A stretch of 64,000 bases of DNA, from contig NZ_NVQE01000008.1 in NCBI RefSeq assembly GCF_002591975.1, positions 1 to 64,000 of the forward strand, in the 5' to 3' direction. Of the stretch, positions 52,822 through 61,196 are shown in pieces (position 1 is the stretch's first letter; the number at the start of each line of letters is the position of its first letter). The stretch is from Mycobacterium neglectum. Its GTDB lineage: Bacteria > Actinomycetota > Actinomycetes > Mycobacteriales > Mycobacteriaceae. The position numbers were made by a program, and so were the translations under genes. The notes beneath the pieces are model-generated. The model was not told the DNA's origin. It saw nothing but the letters and a program-made list of their open reading frames with translations, and did no database searches.

Positions 52822-53424
52822 ATGGTGGAGCGGTGGACGCGCGAACGACGCATCGAACACACCCGCGTACTGCTGCTCGATGCCGCCGAAGAAGTGTTCG
52901 CCGAAAAGGGTTTCACCTCAGCAAGTCTCGATGACATCGCACGCGCGGCGGGTTACACCAAGGGCGCCATCTACAAACACTTCGCGACCAAGGAAGAGCT
53001 CTTCCTGGCGGTGAGCGACCGGTACTGGCGTCGCTATTTCGACAACTTCGCCGAGGTGATGGCGTCGGCGAAGCAGGTCGGCGCGCGCGAATTCGAGGAG
53101 ATCGCGAAGCGATGGCGCACGTTGAGCCGCGATCGCGGCGCCGAGCACGCTGCGCTTGGTCACGAGTTCACGCTCTACCTGTTGCGCAATCCCGAAGCGC
53201 GGGACCGGGTGGCTGCCAAAAGGCAAGAAGTGGTCGAAGCGTTGGCGAAGTTCATCGTCGAAGGTATGGACCGGCTGGGGGGCACCCTGCTGATCCCGCC
53301 GTTGACCTTCGCTCAGGTGCTCGTCGCCACCAGTGATGCGGTGGTGCTCGGCAGCGAACTCGACGACGTCGACCTCTACCGGCCGATCATCGAGATGTAC
53401 ACCTCGGCAATCAAATTGCCTTGA
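52822..53424 (+). CDS. TetR/AcrR family transcriptional regulator
   Basis: 200 aa, typical TetR: HTH ASLDDIARAAGYTKGAIYKHF (core DDIARAAGYTKGAIY) near the N-terminus, then a ligand domain with FTLYLLRNPEARDRVA. ATG start. Divergent from the AveC-like operon and convergent with the EBP-like gene, whose end it overlaps by 14 bases. Most likely represses the AveC-ATPase-VWA genes through the repeats at 52762-52802. Confidence 0.92.
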   Translation: MVERWTRERRIEHTRVLLLDAAEEVFAEKGFTSASLDDIARAAGYTKGAIYKHFATKEELFLAVSDRYWRRYFDNFAEVMASAKQVGAREFEEIAKRWRTLSRDRGAEHAALGHEFTLYLLRNPEARDRVAAKRQEVVEALAKFIVEGMDRLGGTLLIPPLTFAQVLVATSDAVVLGSELDDVDLYRPIIEMYTSAIKLP

Positions 53425-54220
53425 CGCGCACCGCTTCCGGAGTTCGAGCCCCCGCCCGCCGGGTCAGGTAGTCGATCTGGAGGTGGATCGAGTACAGGAC
53501 CAGCGGCGGCAGGGCGATGAACGGAATGTTCTCGCCGATGAACTTGAACCACAGCCCGTATGCGCCTTGTCCGATGTCGTTGAACCCGGCGCCCACCTCG
53601 GCCAGGAAATACACCGCAGTGCTGCTCATCAGCACCGCGATGCCGGCGAACGTCACCCACAGGCACCGGATGCGTGACTCGGTCTCCAGATTCGGCCGGA
53701 TGAGTCGCGTCCACATGGTGATGACGACGATGCCGGTGGTGACCCCGACGACCTCCAGGGCGAACATCCATGGGTTGCCGCTGACATAGCGGGTATCGGC
53801 CAACCCGTACTGCCACCACAGCCATTTCCATCCGGGGTCGGTGGTCGGCGCCCACATTCCGAGCGGATGGCCGATCAGGAACATCAATTCGTACCCGATC
53901 TGACTGAACGCTGTGTAGGGCAGGTAGAACAGCGTGAGTTCCGCGGCCTTGTCGAGCCGAGACCGTTTCTCGCCCGGCGCATCCCAGAGGATGACGAACG
54001 GCAGCAGGATCACCGGAATGCCGAACAGCAGGTTCGCGATGACATCGACGGTGAACGACGGCGGGATGAGTCCGAGACTGATTGCGATGGTCATCAGAAT
54101 GAACACCGCGGCGGTGAATATCGCGACCCCGAGATAGATTCGCGCTCGATGGGGCGCCCATGGTTGGGCGAAGTTCGGTTCGCGTTCAGAGGTGCTTGTC
54201 ATCCCCACGTGGCCTGCCAT
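53411..54220 (-). CDS. EBP-like (EXPERA) integral membrane protein
   Basis: 269 aa with about five membrane segments. The pattern resembles eukaryotic emopamil-binding protein, the sterol delta8-delta7 isomerase: IGYELMF gives E111 where EBP has E80, GLADTRYV matches KGDSRYI, ALEVVG gives E156 where EBP has E122, and NIPFIALP (N231) matches its NALWLVLP. EBP His76 is Gln here. The alignment is from memory. Starts at 54232 (TTG), 54220 and 54202 are possible. A membrane isomerase or binder of a steroid-like lipid is inferred. Confidence 0.72.
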   Translation of the reverse strand: MAGHVGMTSTSEREPNFAQPWAPHRARIYLGVAIFTAAVFILMTIAISLGLIPPSFTVDVIANLLFGIPVILLPFVILWDAPGEKRSRLDKAAELTLFYLPYTAFSQIGYELMFLIGHPLGMWAPTTDPGWKWLWWQYGLADTRYVSGNPWMFALEVVGVTTGIVVITMWTRLIRPNLETESRIRCLWVTFAGIAVLMSSTAVYFLAEVGAGFNDIGQGAYGLWFKFIGENIPFIALPPLVLYSIHLQIDYLTRRAGARTPEAVRVKAI

Positions 54221-54224
54221 CTTC

Positions 54225-54238
54225 TGTATCAACTACTT
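54225..54238 (-). promoter_or_regulatory. Copy of the shared promoter/operator motif
   Basis: On the minus strand this reads AAGTAGTTGATACA, 12 of 14 bases identical to AAGTACTTGATACT found at 47862 and 57731. It lies immediately before the EBP-like gene. Confidence 0.5.
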
Positions 54239-54245
54239 GCGATTG

Positions 54246-54264
54246 CGGTATTGACCATATACCG
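54246..54264. promoter_or_regulatory. Inverted repeat in divergent promoter region
   Basis: CGGTAT (54246-54251) and ATACCG (54259-54264) are perfect arms around 7 bases, in the gap between the EBP-like gene and Rieske copy II. Confidence 0.45.
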
Positions 54265-54357
54265 TCACAGCTACAGGGCCCATAAGAATTGCTCGTCGCG
54301 TGCACGGCATCTTTGCGCTCCGCGTGCACGCCCCAGCGATATCGACAGGAACAGGCG

Positions 54358-55623
54358 ATGGCGCGATTCCCCAAACCACCCGAAGGCAGTTGGACAGAGC
54401 ACTATCCGCAATTGGGGACCGGTCCCGTGTCCTACGAGGACTCGGTGGACCCCGAGTTCTACGAAGTCGAGCGCAAAGCTGTCTTCCGGCGCGCATGGCT
54501 GAACGTCGGTCGCGTCGAACAGATTCCGCGCAAGGGTAGCTACTTCACGAAGGAACTCAAGGTCGTCAACACCTCCATCATCGTGGTGCGCACGACCAAC
54601 GGAGAAGTCAAGGCGTACCACAACATCTGCCGTCACCGCGGCAACAAGCTGGTGTGGAACGACATGCCGCTGGAAGAGACGAGCGGGGTGTGCCGCCAGT
54701 TCACCTGTAAATACCACGCGTGGCGTTACGACCTCGACGGGAATCTCACGTTCGTGCAGCAGGAGGGGGAGTTCTTCGACCTCGACAAGAGCCGATACGG
54801 TCTGGTGCCCGTGCACTGCGAGGTGTGGGAGGGCTTCATCTTCGTCAACTTCGCGCCCGAACCCGAGCAGTCGCTCCGTGACTTCCTCGGGCCGATGATC
54901 ACGAACCTCGAAGGCTATCCATTTGACCGGATGACATCGCGGTTCTACTACCGCTCCGAAGTCAAGGCCAACTGGAAGCTCTACATGGACGCGTTTCAGG
55001 AGTTCTACCACGCACCCGTGCTCCATGCGAACCAGTCGCCGACCGCTTATTCCAAGGCCGCGGCGGAAGCGGGGTTCGAGGCGCCGCACTACCGCATCGA
55101 GGGCCCGCATCGGCTGGTCAGCACCTCAGGTATCCGAGCCTGGGAGATGGCCGACGAGATGCGCAAACCGATCGAAGACATCTGTCAGAGCGGGCTTTTC
55201 GGGCCGTGGGACCAGCCGGATCTCGGCGAGATGCCGGTGGGTCTCAACCCCGCGAAATGTGATCCGTGGGGGCTGGATTCATTCCAGTTGTTCCCGAATT
55301 TCGTGATCCTGTTCTGGGGGCAGGGCTGGTACCTGACCTATCACTACTGGCCGACGTCGCACAACACGCACCTCTTCGAGGGAACGGTGTACTTTCCGCA
55401 AGCGAGAACACCACGTGAGCGCATTGCGCAGGAACTGGCCGCAGTGTCCTTCAAGGAGTACGGGCTGCAGGACGCCAACACCCTCGAAGCCACTCAGACG
55501 ATGGTCGAGTCACGCGTTCTCGACAACTTCCTCCTCTGTGACCAGGAGGTGCTCATCCGTCATCTCCACGCCGAGACCGCGGCGTGGGTGGAGGAGTACC
55601 GACGCAAGACCGCGGTGGTGTGA
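54358..55623 (+). CDS. Rieske non-heme iron oxygenase, alpha subunit-like (copy II)
   Basis: 421 aa, closely similar to copies I (27926) and III (59586). Rieske ligands C91, H93, C117 and H120 with the same 23-residue spacing, and an extra C112 in the loop. Mononuclear iron H218 and H223 (AFQEFYHAPVLH). ATG at 54358; an open upstream extension lacks family sequence. Followed after one base by the small partner gene and then the amidohydrolase, repeating the order of copy I on the other strand. Electron donor is probably the reductase at 57755. Confidence 0.94.
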   Translation: MARFPKPPEGSWTEHYPQLGTGPVSYEDSVDPEFYEVERKAVFRRAWLNVGRVEQIPRKGSYFTKELKVVNTSIIVVRTTNGEVKAYHNICRHRGNKLVWNDMPLEETSGVCRQFTCKYHAWRYDLDGNLTFVQQEGEFFDLDKSRYGLVPVHCEVWEGFIFVNFAPEPEQSLRDFLGPMITNLEGYPFDRMTSRFYYRSEVKANWKLYMDAFQEFYHAPVLHANQSPTAYSKAAAEAGFEAPHYRIEGPHRLVSTSGIRAWEMADEMRKPIEDICQSGLFGPWDQPDLGEMPVGLNPAKCDPWGLDSFQLFPNFVILFWGQGWYLTYHYWPTSHNTHLFEGTVYFPQARTPRERIAQELAAVSFKEYGLQDANTLEATQTMVESRVLDNFLLCDQEVLIRHLHAETAAWVEEYRRKTAVV

Positions 55624-55624
55624 C

Positions 55625-55966
55625 ATGACAACCGCTGAATCACACAGGCTGCCAACCGAGTTCGCCGACCTCGAGGAGTACTCGGACTGGTGTCTGGGTA
55701 CAGAGGCCGAGCGTTACGCCAAGAGGCTGGACACTCCGATGCAGGAGATGCAGGCCTTTTACGATGCGATCACCGCGCGTGCCGAGGAAGCCATCGCCTA
55801 CTGCGACAAGTTCGCACTGGACGACCTGCCCGACGATGTGCTCAACCTGATGCACCTACTTTATTCGATGATCCAGGCGTCGTTTCCGGTCGAGTGCTGG
55901 AAGCAGCCGAAGGTTCCCGACTCGGGCGCGACGACGCTGGACTGCGTGTCAGAGCCCGTGCCGTGA
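55625..55966 (+). CDS. Small Rieske-associated protein (uncharacterised), copy II
   Basis: 113 aa, homologous to the proteins at 27604 and 60842. Shared: LPTEFADLEEYSDWCLGTE near the N-terminus, RYAKRL, YCDKFALDDLPDD, and a hydrophobic stretch SMIQASFPVECWKQP ending ...EPVP. No known motif for metal, flavin or nucleotide binding. ATG one base after the Rieske stop; its own stop overlaps the amidohydrolase start (GTGA). The strict linkage suggests a partner of the oxygenase. Confidence 0.85.
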   Translation: MTTAESHRLPTEFADLEEYSDWCLGTEAERYAKRLDTPMQEMQAFYDAITARAEEAIAYCDKFALDDLPDDVLNLMHLLYSMIQASFPVECWKQPKVPDSGATTLDCVSEPVP

Positions 55967-57210
55967 CGATCGTCTTACGCGCATCGCGGTGGGCCGATGT
56001 GGAGGCCGGCGAGGTGCGGTCGCCAGCCGTGATGGTCGTGGACGGAGACCGGATCTCTGCGGTCAATCCCGTTGATGAGCCACAGAATCCGGACGAAGAC
56101 ATCGACTTGGGTGACGTCACCTTGCTGCCCGGTCTGATGGATATGGAACTCAACCTGCTCATCGGCGGTCCCGGCGGTCCGGAAGGGCTGCCGAACCCGA
56201 TGCACGGCGTGCAGGACGACCCCGCCTACCGCACGCTCCGTGGTGCGGTGAACGCGCGCACCACGCTGGAAGCCGGCTTCACCACGGTGCGCAATCTGGG
56301 ATTGATGGTCAAGACGGGCGGCTATCTTCTTGACGTCGCCCTGCAGCGAGCCGTCGACCAGGGTTGGCATGTCGGCCCTCGGATCTACGCGGCCGGGCAT
56401 GCGGTGACACCCTACGGCGGGCATCTCGATCCCACGGTGTTCCAGCGCCTGGCTCCGGGCATCATGCCGCTGTCGGTCGCCGAGGGGATCGCAAATGGCG
56501 TCGACGAAGTCCGCGCGTGTGTGCGATATCAGGTCCGCCACGGGGCAAAGCTGATCAAGGTGTCCGCGTCGGGCGGTGTCATGTCGCACAGCACAGCGCC
56601 AGGAGCGCAGCAGTACTCCGACGACGAGTTCGCCGCTATCGCTGACGAAGCCCACCGCGCAGGGGTCCGGGTGGCCGCGCATGCGGTGGGGGACAGCGCC
56701 ATCCGTGCGTGCATCCGCGCGGGCATCGATTGCATCGAACACGGCTTCCTCGCCACCGACGACACGATCAAGCTGATGGCCGATACCGGCACGTTCCTGG
56801 TGTCGACCACCTATCTCACCGAGGCGATGGCCATTGATCGGATTGCCCCAGAGCTTCGCAAGAAGGCCGAAGTCGTCTTCCCGCAAGCACAGGCGATGCT
56901 GCCCAAGGCGATTGCGGCAGGTGTGCGCATCGCCTGCGGGACCGACGCCCCGGCGATACCGCACGGGCAGAACGCCAAGGAATTGTGTGCGCTGGTCGAC
57001 CGCGGCATGACTCCGATGCAGGCGATCCGCGCGGCGACGGTCACGAGTGCCGAGCTCATCGAAGCCGAGAATGAATTAGGCCGTCTCGCACCGGGTTACC
57101 TCGCCGACATCGTCGCCGTGCCGGGCGACCCGTCACGCGACATCGCCACCACACTCGATGTGCGATTCGTGATGAAGGACGGCCGCGTCTACAGACACGA
57201 CGGGAAGTAG
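55963..57210 (+). CDS. Amidohydrolase-superfamily protein with altered HxH motif, copy II
   Basis: 415 aa, clear paralogue of the protein at 26360. Again PGLMDMELNL has E62 and N64 where HxH is expected, while K199, H240, H260 and D328 are kept. A mononuclear metal site using Lys/His/His/Asp, or a Glu/Asn-assisted variant, is possible. GTG at 55963 overlaps the small-protein stop. Followed by the MarR gene after 4 bases. Likely hydrolyses an amide, ester or lactone formed downstream of Rieske attack, by context only. Confidence 0.88.
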   Translation: MTIVLRASRWADVEAGEVRSPAVMVVDGDRISAVNPVDEPQNPDEDIDLGDVTLLPGLMDMELNLLIGGPGGPEGLPNPMHGVQDDPAYRTLRGAVNARTTLEAGFTTVRNLGLMVKTGGYLLDVALQRAVDQGWHVGPRIYAAGHAVTPYGGHLDPTVFQRLAPGIMPLSVAEGIANGVDEVRACVRYQVRHGAKLIKVSASGGVMSHSTAPGAQQYSDDEFAAIADEAHRAGVRVAAHAVGDSAIRACIRAGIDCIEHGFLATDDTIKLMADTGTFLVSTTYLTEAMAIDRIAPELRKKAEVVFPQAQAMLPKAIAAGVRIACGTDAPAIPHGQNAKELCALVDRGMTPMQAIRAATVTSAELIEAENELGRLAPGYLADIVAVPGDPSRDIATTLDVRFVMKDGRVYRHDGK

Positions 57211-57214
57211 CGCC

Positions 57215-57685
57215 ATGGCATCTGACCCAAGCATGGAACTGGCGGACAATCTGCTCTGGCATCTCAAGCAGGCCTGGTACTTCTCGCTGACGGCGGTCAA
57301 CGACGCGGTCAGTCAGCACGGCGTCAGCACCGCGCAGATCGGCATCCTGCGCCAGTTGGCCAACGAGCCCGGACTATCTGGCGCCCAACTCGCGCGCCGG
57401 TTGTTGATCACGCCGCAGGGGGTGCAACTCGCACTCAAGGAACTCGAGCGTCGCGGCCTGGTGGAGCGCAAGCAGGACCCGCAACACGCGAGGATCCTGC
57501 AGGCCTATCTCACCGGGCGGGGGAGGAAAGTCGCATCGGCGGTCGTCAGCGACGCGATCGCGGCCCATGAGGCGGTCTTCGGGGTCTTGACGTCGGAGGA
57601 GCAACAAACACTGCGTGACCTTTTGGCACGTGTAGTGGAGAAAGGCACGGGACACACGCTGTTCAACGATCACATCGGCGACTGA
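57215..57685 (+). CDS. MarR family transcriptional regulator
   Basis: 156 aa winged-helix MarR protein: GISTAQIGILRQLA-like helices (GVSTAQIGILRQL), recognition region LSGAQLARRLLITPQGVQLAL (core ARRLLITPQGVQ) and wing LVERKQDPQHARILQAYLT (LVERKQDPQHAR). ATG start, 4 bases after the amidohydrolase. The repeated motif at 57711-57744 directly downstream is a candidate binding site, and copies elsewhere could make it a multi-locus regulator. Confidence 0.92.
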   Translation: MASDPSMELADNLLWHLKQAWYFSLTAVNDAVSQHGVSTAQIGILRQLANEPGLSGAQLARRLLITPQGVQLALKELERRGLVERKQDPQHARILQAYLTGRGRKVASAVVSDAIAAHEAVFGVLTSEEQQTLRDLLARVVEKGTGHTLFNDHIGD

Positions 57686-57710
57686 AACCACCCGACGAAA
57701 GGGGAGTATA

Positions 57711-57744
57711 AAGTGCTTGATACTAATGACAAGTACTTGATACT
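57711..57744 (+). promoter_or_regulatory. Direct repeat AAGTRCTTGATACT before reductase gene
   Basis: AAGTGCTTGATACT (57711-57724) and AAGTACTTGATACT (57731-57744) are spaced exactly 20 bases apart, so two dimers could bind on one face of the helix. The second ends 10 bases before the ATG at 57755 and could serve as -10 for a nearly leaderless mRNA. Same motif at 47862. Confidence 0.6.
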
Positions 57745-57754
57745 CTGGACCTCG

Positions 57755-58774
57755 ATGTCAGATCGGGCAGAAGACTTCGCCGCACTCCGCGTCAAGCGAG
57801 TGGTGCGCGAGACCAGCGATGCCGTCTCACTGGTGCTGGAGGTACCCGAGCATTGCTCGGCAAGGTTCCGGTATCAGGCGGGCCAGTTTCTGACGCTTCG
57901 GGTCACGGTGGACGGTGAGGATCTGCATCGCTGCTATTCGATGTCGTCCGCGCCCGCCGAAGACGAACTCCAGATCACTGTCAAGCGCGACCCCGGCGGA
58001 GTGGTATCCAACTGGCTCAACGACACCGCGTCGGAGGGCGTCGAGATCCACGCCACCCCGCCGGATGGGCGATTCTGTCTGCGCGACAACGCCGACGAGA
58101 TCGTGGCGTTCGCGGGCGGTAGTGGCATCACGCCGATCATGTCGCTCGTCCGGACCGCGTTGGCGAATTCTTCCCGGCGCATCCGGCTGTTCTACGCCAA
58201 CCGCAGTCACGATTCGGTGATATTCGCCGATGCGTTGCGCCGACTCGCCGATAAGTATGCGGACCGTTTGGTGGTGGCGCAGCACATCGATGAGGACAGC
58301 GGCGTGGTGACCCCAGAGGCCGTCGCGTCTTTTGTCGCGAGTGTGGGCGAGGCGGACTACTACATCTGCGGTCCAGGACCGTTCATGGACACTGTGCAGG
58401 AGGCGGTCGCCAAATCCGGTGTGGGATCGCAACGTGTACACATCGAGCGCTTCACCGTGGCGCCGGTGCCGCTGGACCTCGCCGACAGTGCCGGCCAGGC
58501 AACCGAAGTGGTTGTCATCGACCTGGACGGCAAGAAGACCACCGCTGACTATCGGTCGGGTAACACTCTGCTGCAGACCGCGCGCATGGCGGGTCTGAGA
58601 GCGCCGTCGTCCTGCGAAACAGGTTCGTGCGGAACGTGTATAGGGCGCATCGTCGCCGGCAGCGTCAGGATGCTCAATAACGATGCGCTCGATGACGACG
58701 AAGTCGCCGAAGGATGGGTGCTGACATGCCAGTCTCTCCCCACGAGTCAGACGGTCCACGTGGTTTATGAGTAA
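57755..58774 (+). CDS. Ferredoxin reductase component (KshB-like, FAD plus 2Fe-2S)
   Basis: 339 aa three-domain oxygenase reductase: FAD domain with RCYSMSSAP, NAD domain with FAGGSGITPIMSL and CGPGPFMD, and a C-terminal plant-type ferredoxin domain with C287, C292, C295 and C325. Same architecture as 3-ketosteroid 9alpha-hydroxylase reductase. It passes NADH electrons to a Rieske oxygenase, most likely copies II and III on either side. ATG at 57755 lacks a Shine-Dalgarno; GTG at 57713 with AAAGGGGAG before it is the alternative but would put the repeats inside the gene. Confidence 0.93.
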   Translation: MSDRAEDFAALRVKRVVRETSDAVSLVLEVPEHCSARFRYQAGQFLTLRVTVDGEDLHRCYSMSSAPAEDELQITVKRDPGGVVSNWLNDTASEGVEIHATPPDGRFCLRDNADEIVAFAGGSGITPIMSLVRTALANSSRRIRLFYANRSHDSVIFADALRRLADKYADRLVVAQHIDEDSGVVTPEAVASFVASVGEADYYICGPGPFMDTVQEAVAKSGVGSQRVHIERFTVAPVPLDLADSAGQATEVVVIDLDGKKTTADYRSGNTLLQTARMAGLRAPSSCETGSCGTCIGRIVAGSVRMLNNDALDDDEVAEGWVLTCQSLPTSQTVHVVYE

Positions 58775-59537
58775 CAGTGAAAGGTCGGATCAGATGACGC
58801 GGGTGGCCGTGGTGACCGGCGGCGCGTCCGGCATGGGCGAAGCAACCTGTCACGAACTCGGTAAGCGCGGCCACGCCGTAGCTGTGCTGGACCTCAATGG
58901 CGCAGCGGCGCAACGGGTCAGCGAGGAGTTGCGCGCCGAGGGAGTCACAGCCTTTGCGGCGGCCGTCGACGTCAGCGATCGTTCGGCCGTCGAGGAGGCC
59001 TTCGCGAAGGTACGGACCGAGTTGGGGCCGGTGCACATCTTGGTGACCAGCGCCGGCGTGGTGGATTTCGCGCCGTTCACAGACATCACCGTCGGTGCTT
59101 GGCAGCGGCTGATCGACGTGAATCTCACCGGCACATTCCACTGCTGTCAGGTCGCGGTGCCAGACATGCTGAAGGCCGGCTGGGGCCGCATCGTGATGAT
59201 CTCGTCGTCCAGCGCCCAGCGCGGATCGCCGGGTATGGCGCACTACGCCGCGTCGAAAGGCGCGCTGCTCTCCTTGACGCGATCGCTTGCGCGGGAGTAC
59301 GGCCTGTCCGGGATCACGGTCAACAACATCCCGCCATCTGCCATCGAGACGCCGATGCAGCATGCCGGACAGGTGGCCGGACACCTACCGTCGAATGAGC
59401 AGATGGCCGCGAGTGTTCCCGTCGGCCATCTAGGCACCGGCGACGATATCGCCGCGGCAGTCGGCTTCCTGTGCTCCGATGAGGCTGGATTCATCACCGG
59501 CCAGACGCTCGGTGTCAACGGTGGGTCGGTGATGTGA
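58767..59537 (+). CDS. Short-chain dehydrogenase/reductase
   Basis: 256 aa classical SDR: VTGGASGMGEA, TSAGVVDF, catalytic ISSSSAQ and YAASK, end GQTLGVNGGSVM. Overlaps the reductase gene by 8 bases; ATG at 58794 is an alternative start with GAAAGG in front. Positioned between the reductase and Rieske copy III, it probably dehydrogenates a hydroxylated or dihydrodiol product. Confidence 0.9.
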   Translation: MSNSERSDQMTRVAVVTGGASGMGEATCHELGKRGHAVAVLDLNGAAAQRVSEELRAEGVTAFAAAVDVSDRSAVEEAFAKVRTELGPVHILVTSAGVVDFAPFTDITVGAWQRLIDVNLTGTFHCCQVAVPDMLKAGWGRIVMISSSSAQRGSPGMAHYAASKGALLSLTRSLAREYGLSGITVNNIPPSAIETPMQHAGQVAGHLPSNEQMAASVPVGHLGTGDDIAAAVGFLCSDEAGFITGQTLGVNGGSVM

Positions 59538-59585
59538 TGGTGGCGCGCACGTGGACGAGGGCCGAACTACGACAGGGAGTTTCGA

Positions 59586-60845
59586 ATGCCTAAGTGGCCC
59601 AAACCGGCAGAGGGCAGTTGGACCGAGCACTACCCGGACCTTGGCACCGGGCCGGTCTCGTTCCGCGACTCGATCTCGCCGGAGTTTTACGAACTCGAAC
59701 GCGAGGCGGTCTTCAAACGTGCGTGGCTCAACGTCGCCCGCGTCGAGGAACTGCCGCGGGTCGGTAGTTACCTCACCAAGGAGATCGAAGCCGCCAGGAC
59801 GTCGGTGATCGTCGTCAGAGGCAAGGATCAGCAGATCCGCGCCTTCTACAACATCTGCCGTCACCGCGGAAACAAGCTGGTGTGGAACGACTATCCGAAC
59901 GAGGAGGTCAAGGGCACCTGCCGTCAGTTCACCTGCAAGTACCACGGGTGGCGCTACGACCTCAAGGGTGATCTGACGTTCGTGCAGCAGGCGGGTGAGT
60001 TCTTCGGGCTGGACAGTGCCCAGTACGGGCTGAAGCCGGTGCACTGCGACGTGTGGAACGGGTTCATCTTCATCAACTTCGATCCCGAGCCGCGTCAGAC
60101 CCTGCGGGAGTTCCTCGGGCCGACGATCACCGCACTCGACGACTATCCGTTCGAATTGATGACCGAGCGTTATGAATTCACCGCGCAGAACAACAGCAAC
60201 TGGAAGATCTTCGCCGACGCCTTCCAGGAGTACTACCACGTGCCGTCGCTGCATTCGCAGCAGGTTCCGTCGGCGGTGCGCCAGCCCAACGCCACTTTCG
60301 AGTGCGGACATTTCCAGATCGACGGGCCGCACCGGTTGGTCTCGACGGCAGGCACCCGGCGGTGGCTGCTCGACCCGGAATTCATGTATCCGGTTGAAAG
60401 GGCTACCCGCAGTGGACTTGTAGGCCCATGGCGTACGCCGGAGACCCATCAGTCGGCCGGCCTCAACCCGGGTGGAATCGAACCGTGGGGCATCACCAAC
60501 TTCCAGATCTTCCCGAACCTCGAGATCCTGATCTACCACGGCTGGTATCTGCTGTACCGCTACTGGCCGACCTCGCACAACACCCATAAGTTCGAGGCCT
60601 ACAACGCATTTCACCCCGCGCGCACCGTTCGCGAACGCATCGAACACGAGGTCGCTTCCGTGGTGCTCAAGGAGTTCGCGTTGCAGGATGCCGGCATGCT
60701 CGGCGGCACCCAGGCCGCGCTGGAGTTCGACGTCGTCGACGAGTACCCGCTGTCGGATCAGGAGATCCTGGTTCGGCATCTGCACAAAGTTGCCGTGGAC
60801 TGGGTCGATGAGTACAAGGCCGAGCGCAGGCCGGTGGAGGTGTGA
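59586..60845 (+). CDS. Rieske non-heme iron oxygenase, alpha subunit-like (copy III)
   Basis: 419 aa paralogue of copy II, with identical ligand numbering: C91, H93, C117 and H120, extra C112, and iron ligands H218 and H223 (AFQEYYHVPSLH). The region after 200 differs most (NNSNWK in place of VKANWK), hinting at another substrate. ATG start; its stop overlaps the small partner as GTGA. Here the third partner is a TauD-like oxygenase, not an amidohydrolase. Confidence 0.94.
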   Translation: MPKWPKPAEGSWTEHYPDLGTGPVSFRDSISPEFYELEREAVFKRAWLNVARVEELPRVGSYLTKEIEAARTSVIVVRGKDQQIRAFYNICRHRGNKLVWNDYPNEEVKGTCRQFTCKYHGWRYDLKGDLTFVQQAGEFFGLDSAQYGLKPVHCDVWNGFIFINFDPEPRQTLREFLGPTITALDDYPFELMTERYEFTAQNNSNWKIFADAFQEYYHVPSLHSQQVPSAVRQPNATFECGHFQIDGPHRLVSTAGTRRWLLDPEFMYPVERATRSGLVGPWRTPETHQSAGLNPGGIEPWGITNFQIFPNLEILIYHGWYLLYRYWPTSHNTHKFEAYNAFHPARTVRERIEHEVASVVLKEFALQDAGMLGGTQAALEFDVVDEYPLSDQEILVRHLHKVAVDWVDEYKAERRPVEV

Positions 60846-61183
60846 GTATGGTCCAGTCCCGACTGCCGAGCGCGTTCGCAGAGTTCGAGCAGTTTGCCGA
60901 GAAGTGGTGCCTGGCAACCGAGCCCGAGCGGTGGGCCACCAGGCTGACGACGCCCATGCCAGAGATTCGGGAGTTCTACGACGCGTTCACGCCCCGCTTC
61001 GAAGAGGCGATCGACTATTGCGACAAGTTCCCGCTCGACGATGTCCCGGAGGATGCGCTGAACCTGCTCCACCTTGTCTATTCGATGATCATGGTGTCGA
61101 TGGCCGTCGAGGTCTTCGGCACCCAGAAACCCGCCGACTCCGCCGACGCGATCATGCACCGCGTCAGCGCGCCGGTGCCGTGA
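60842..61183 (+). CDS. Small Rieske-associated protein (uncharacterised), copy III
   Basis: 113 aa, third member of the family: LPSAFAEFEQFAEKWCLATE, ERWATRL, EEAIDYCDKFPLDDVPEDA, HLVYSMIMVSMAVEVF and an end in SAPVP. The WKQP motif of the other two copies is changed to FGTQKP. GTG overlaps the Rieske stop. It is the most diverged of the three, in step with copy III of the oxygenase, as expected of a co-evolving partner. Confidence 0.83.
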   Translation: MSMVQSRLPSAFAEFEQFAEKWCLATEPERWATRLTTPMPEIREFYDAFTPRFEEAIDYCDKFPLDDVPEDALNLLHLVYSMIMVSMAVEVFGTQKPADSADAIMHRVSAPVP

Positions 61184-61196
61184 CGACAGGACAGTC

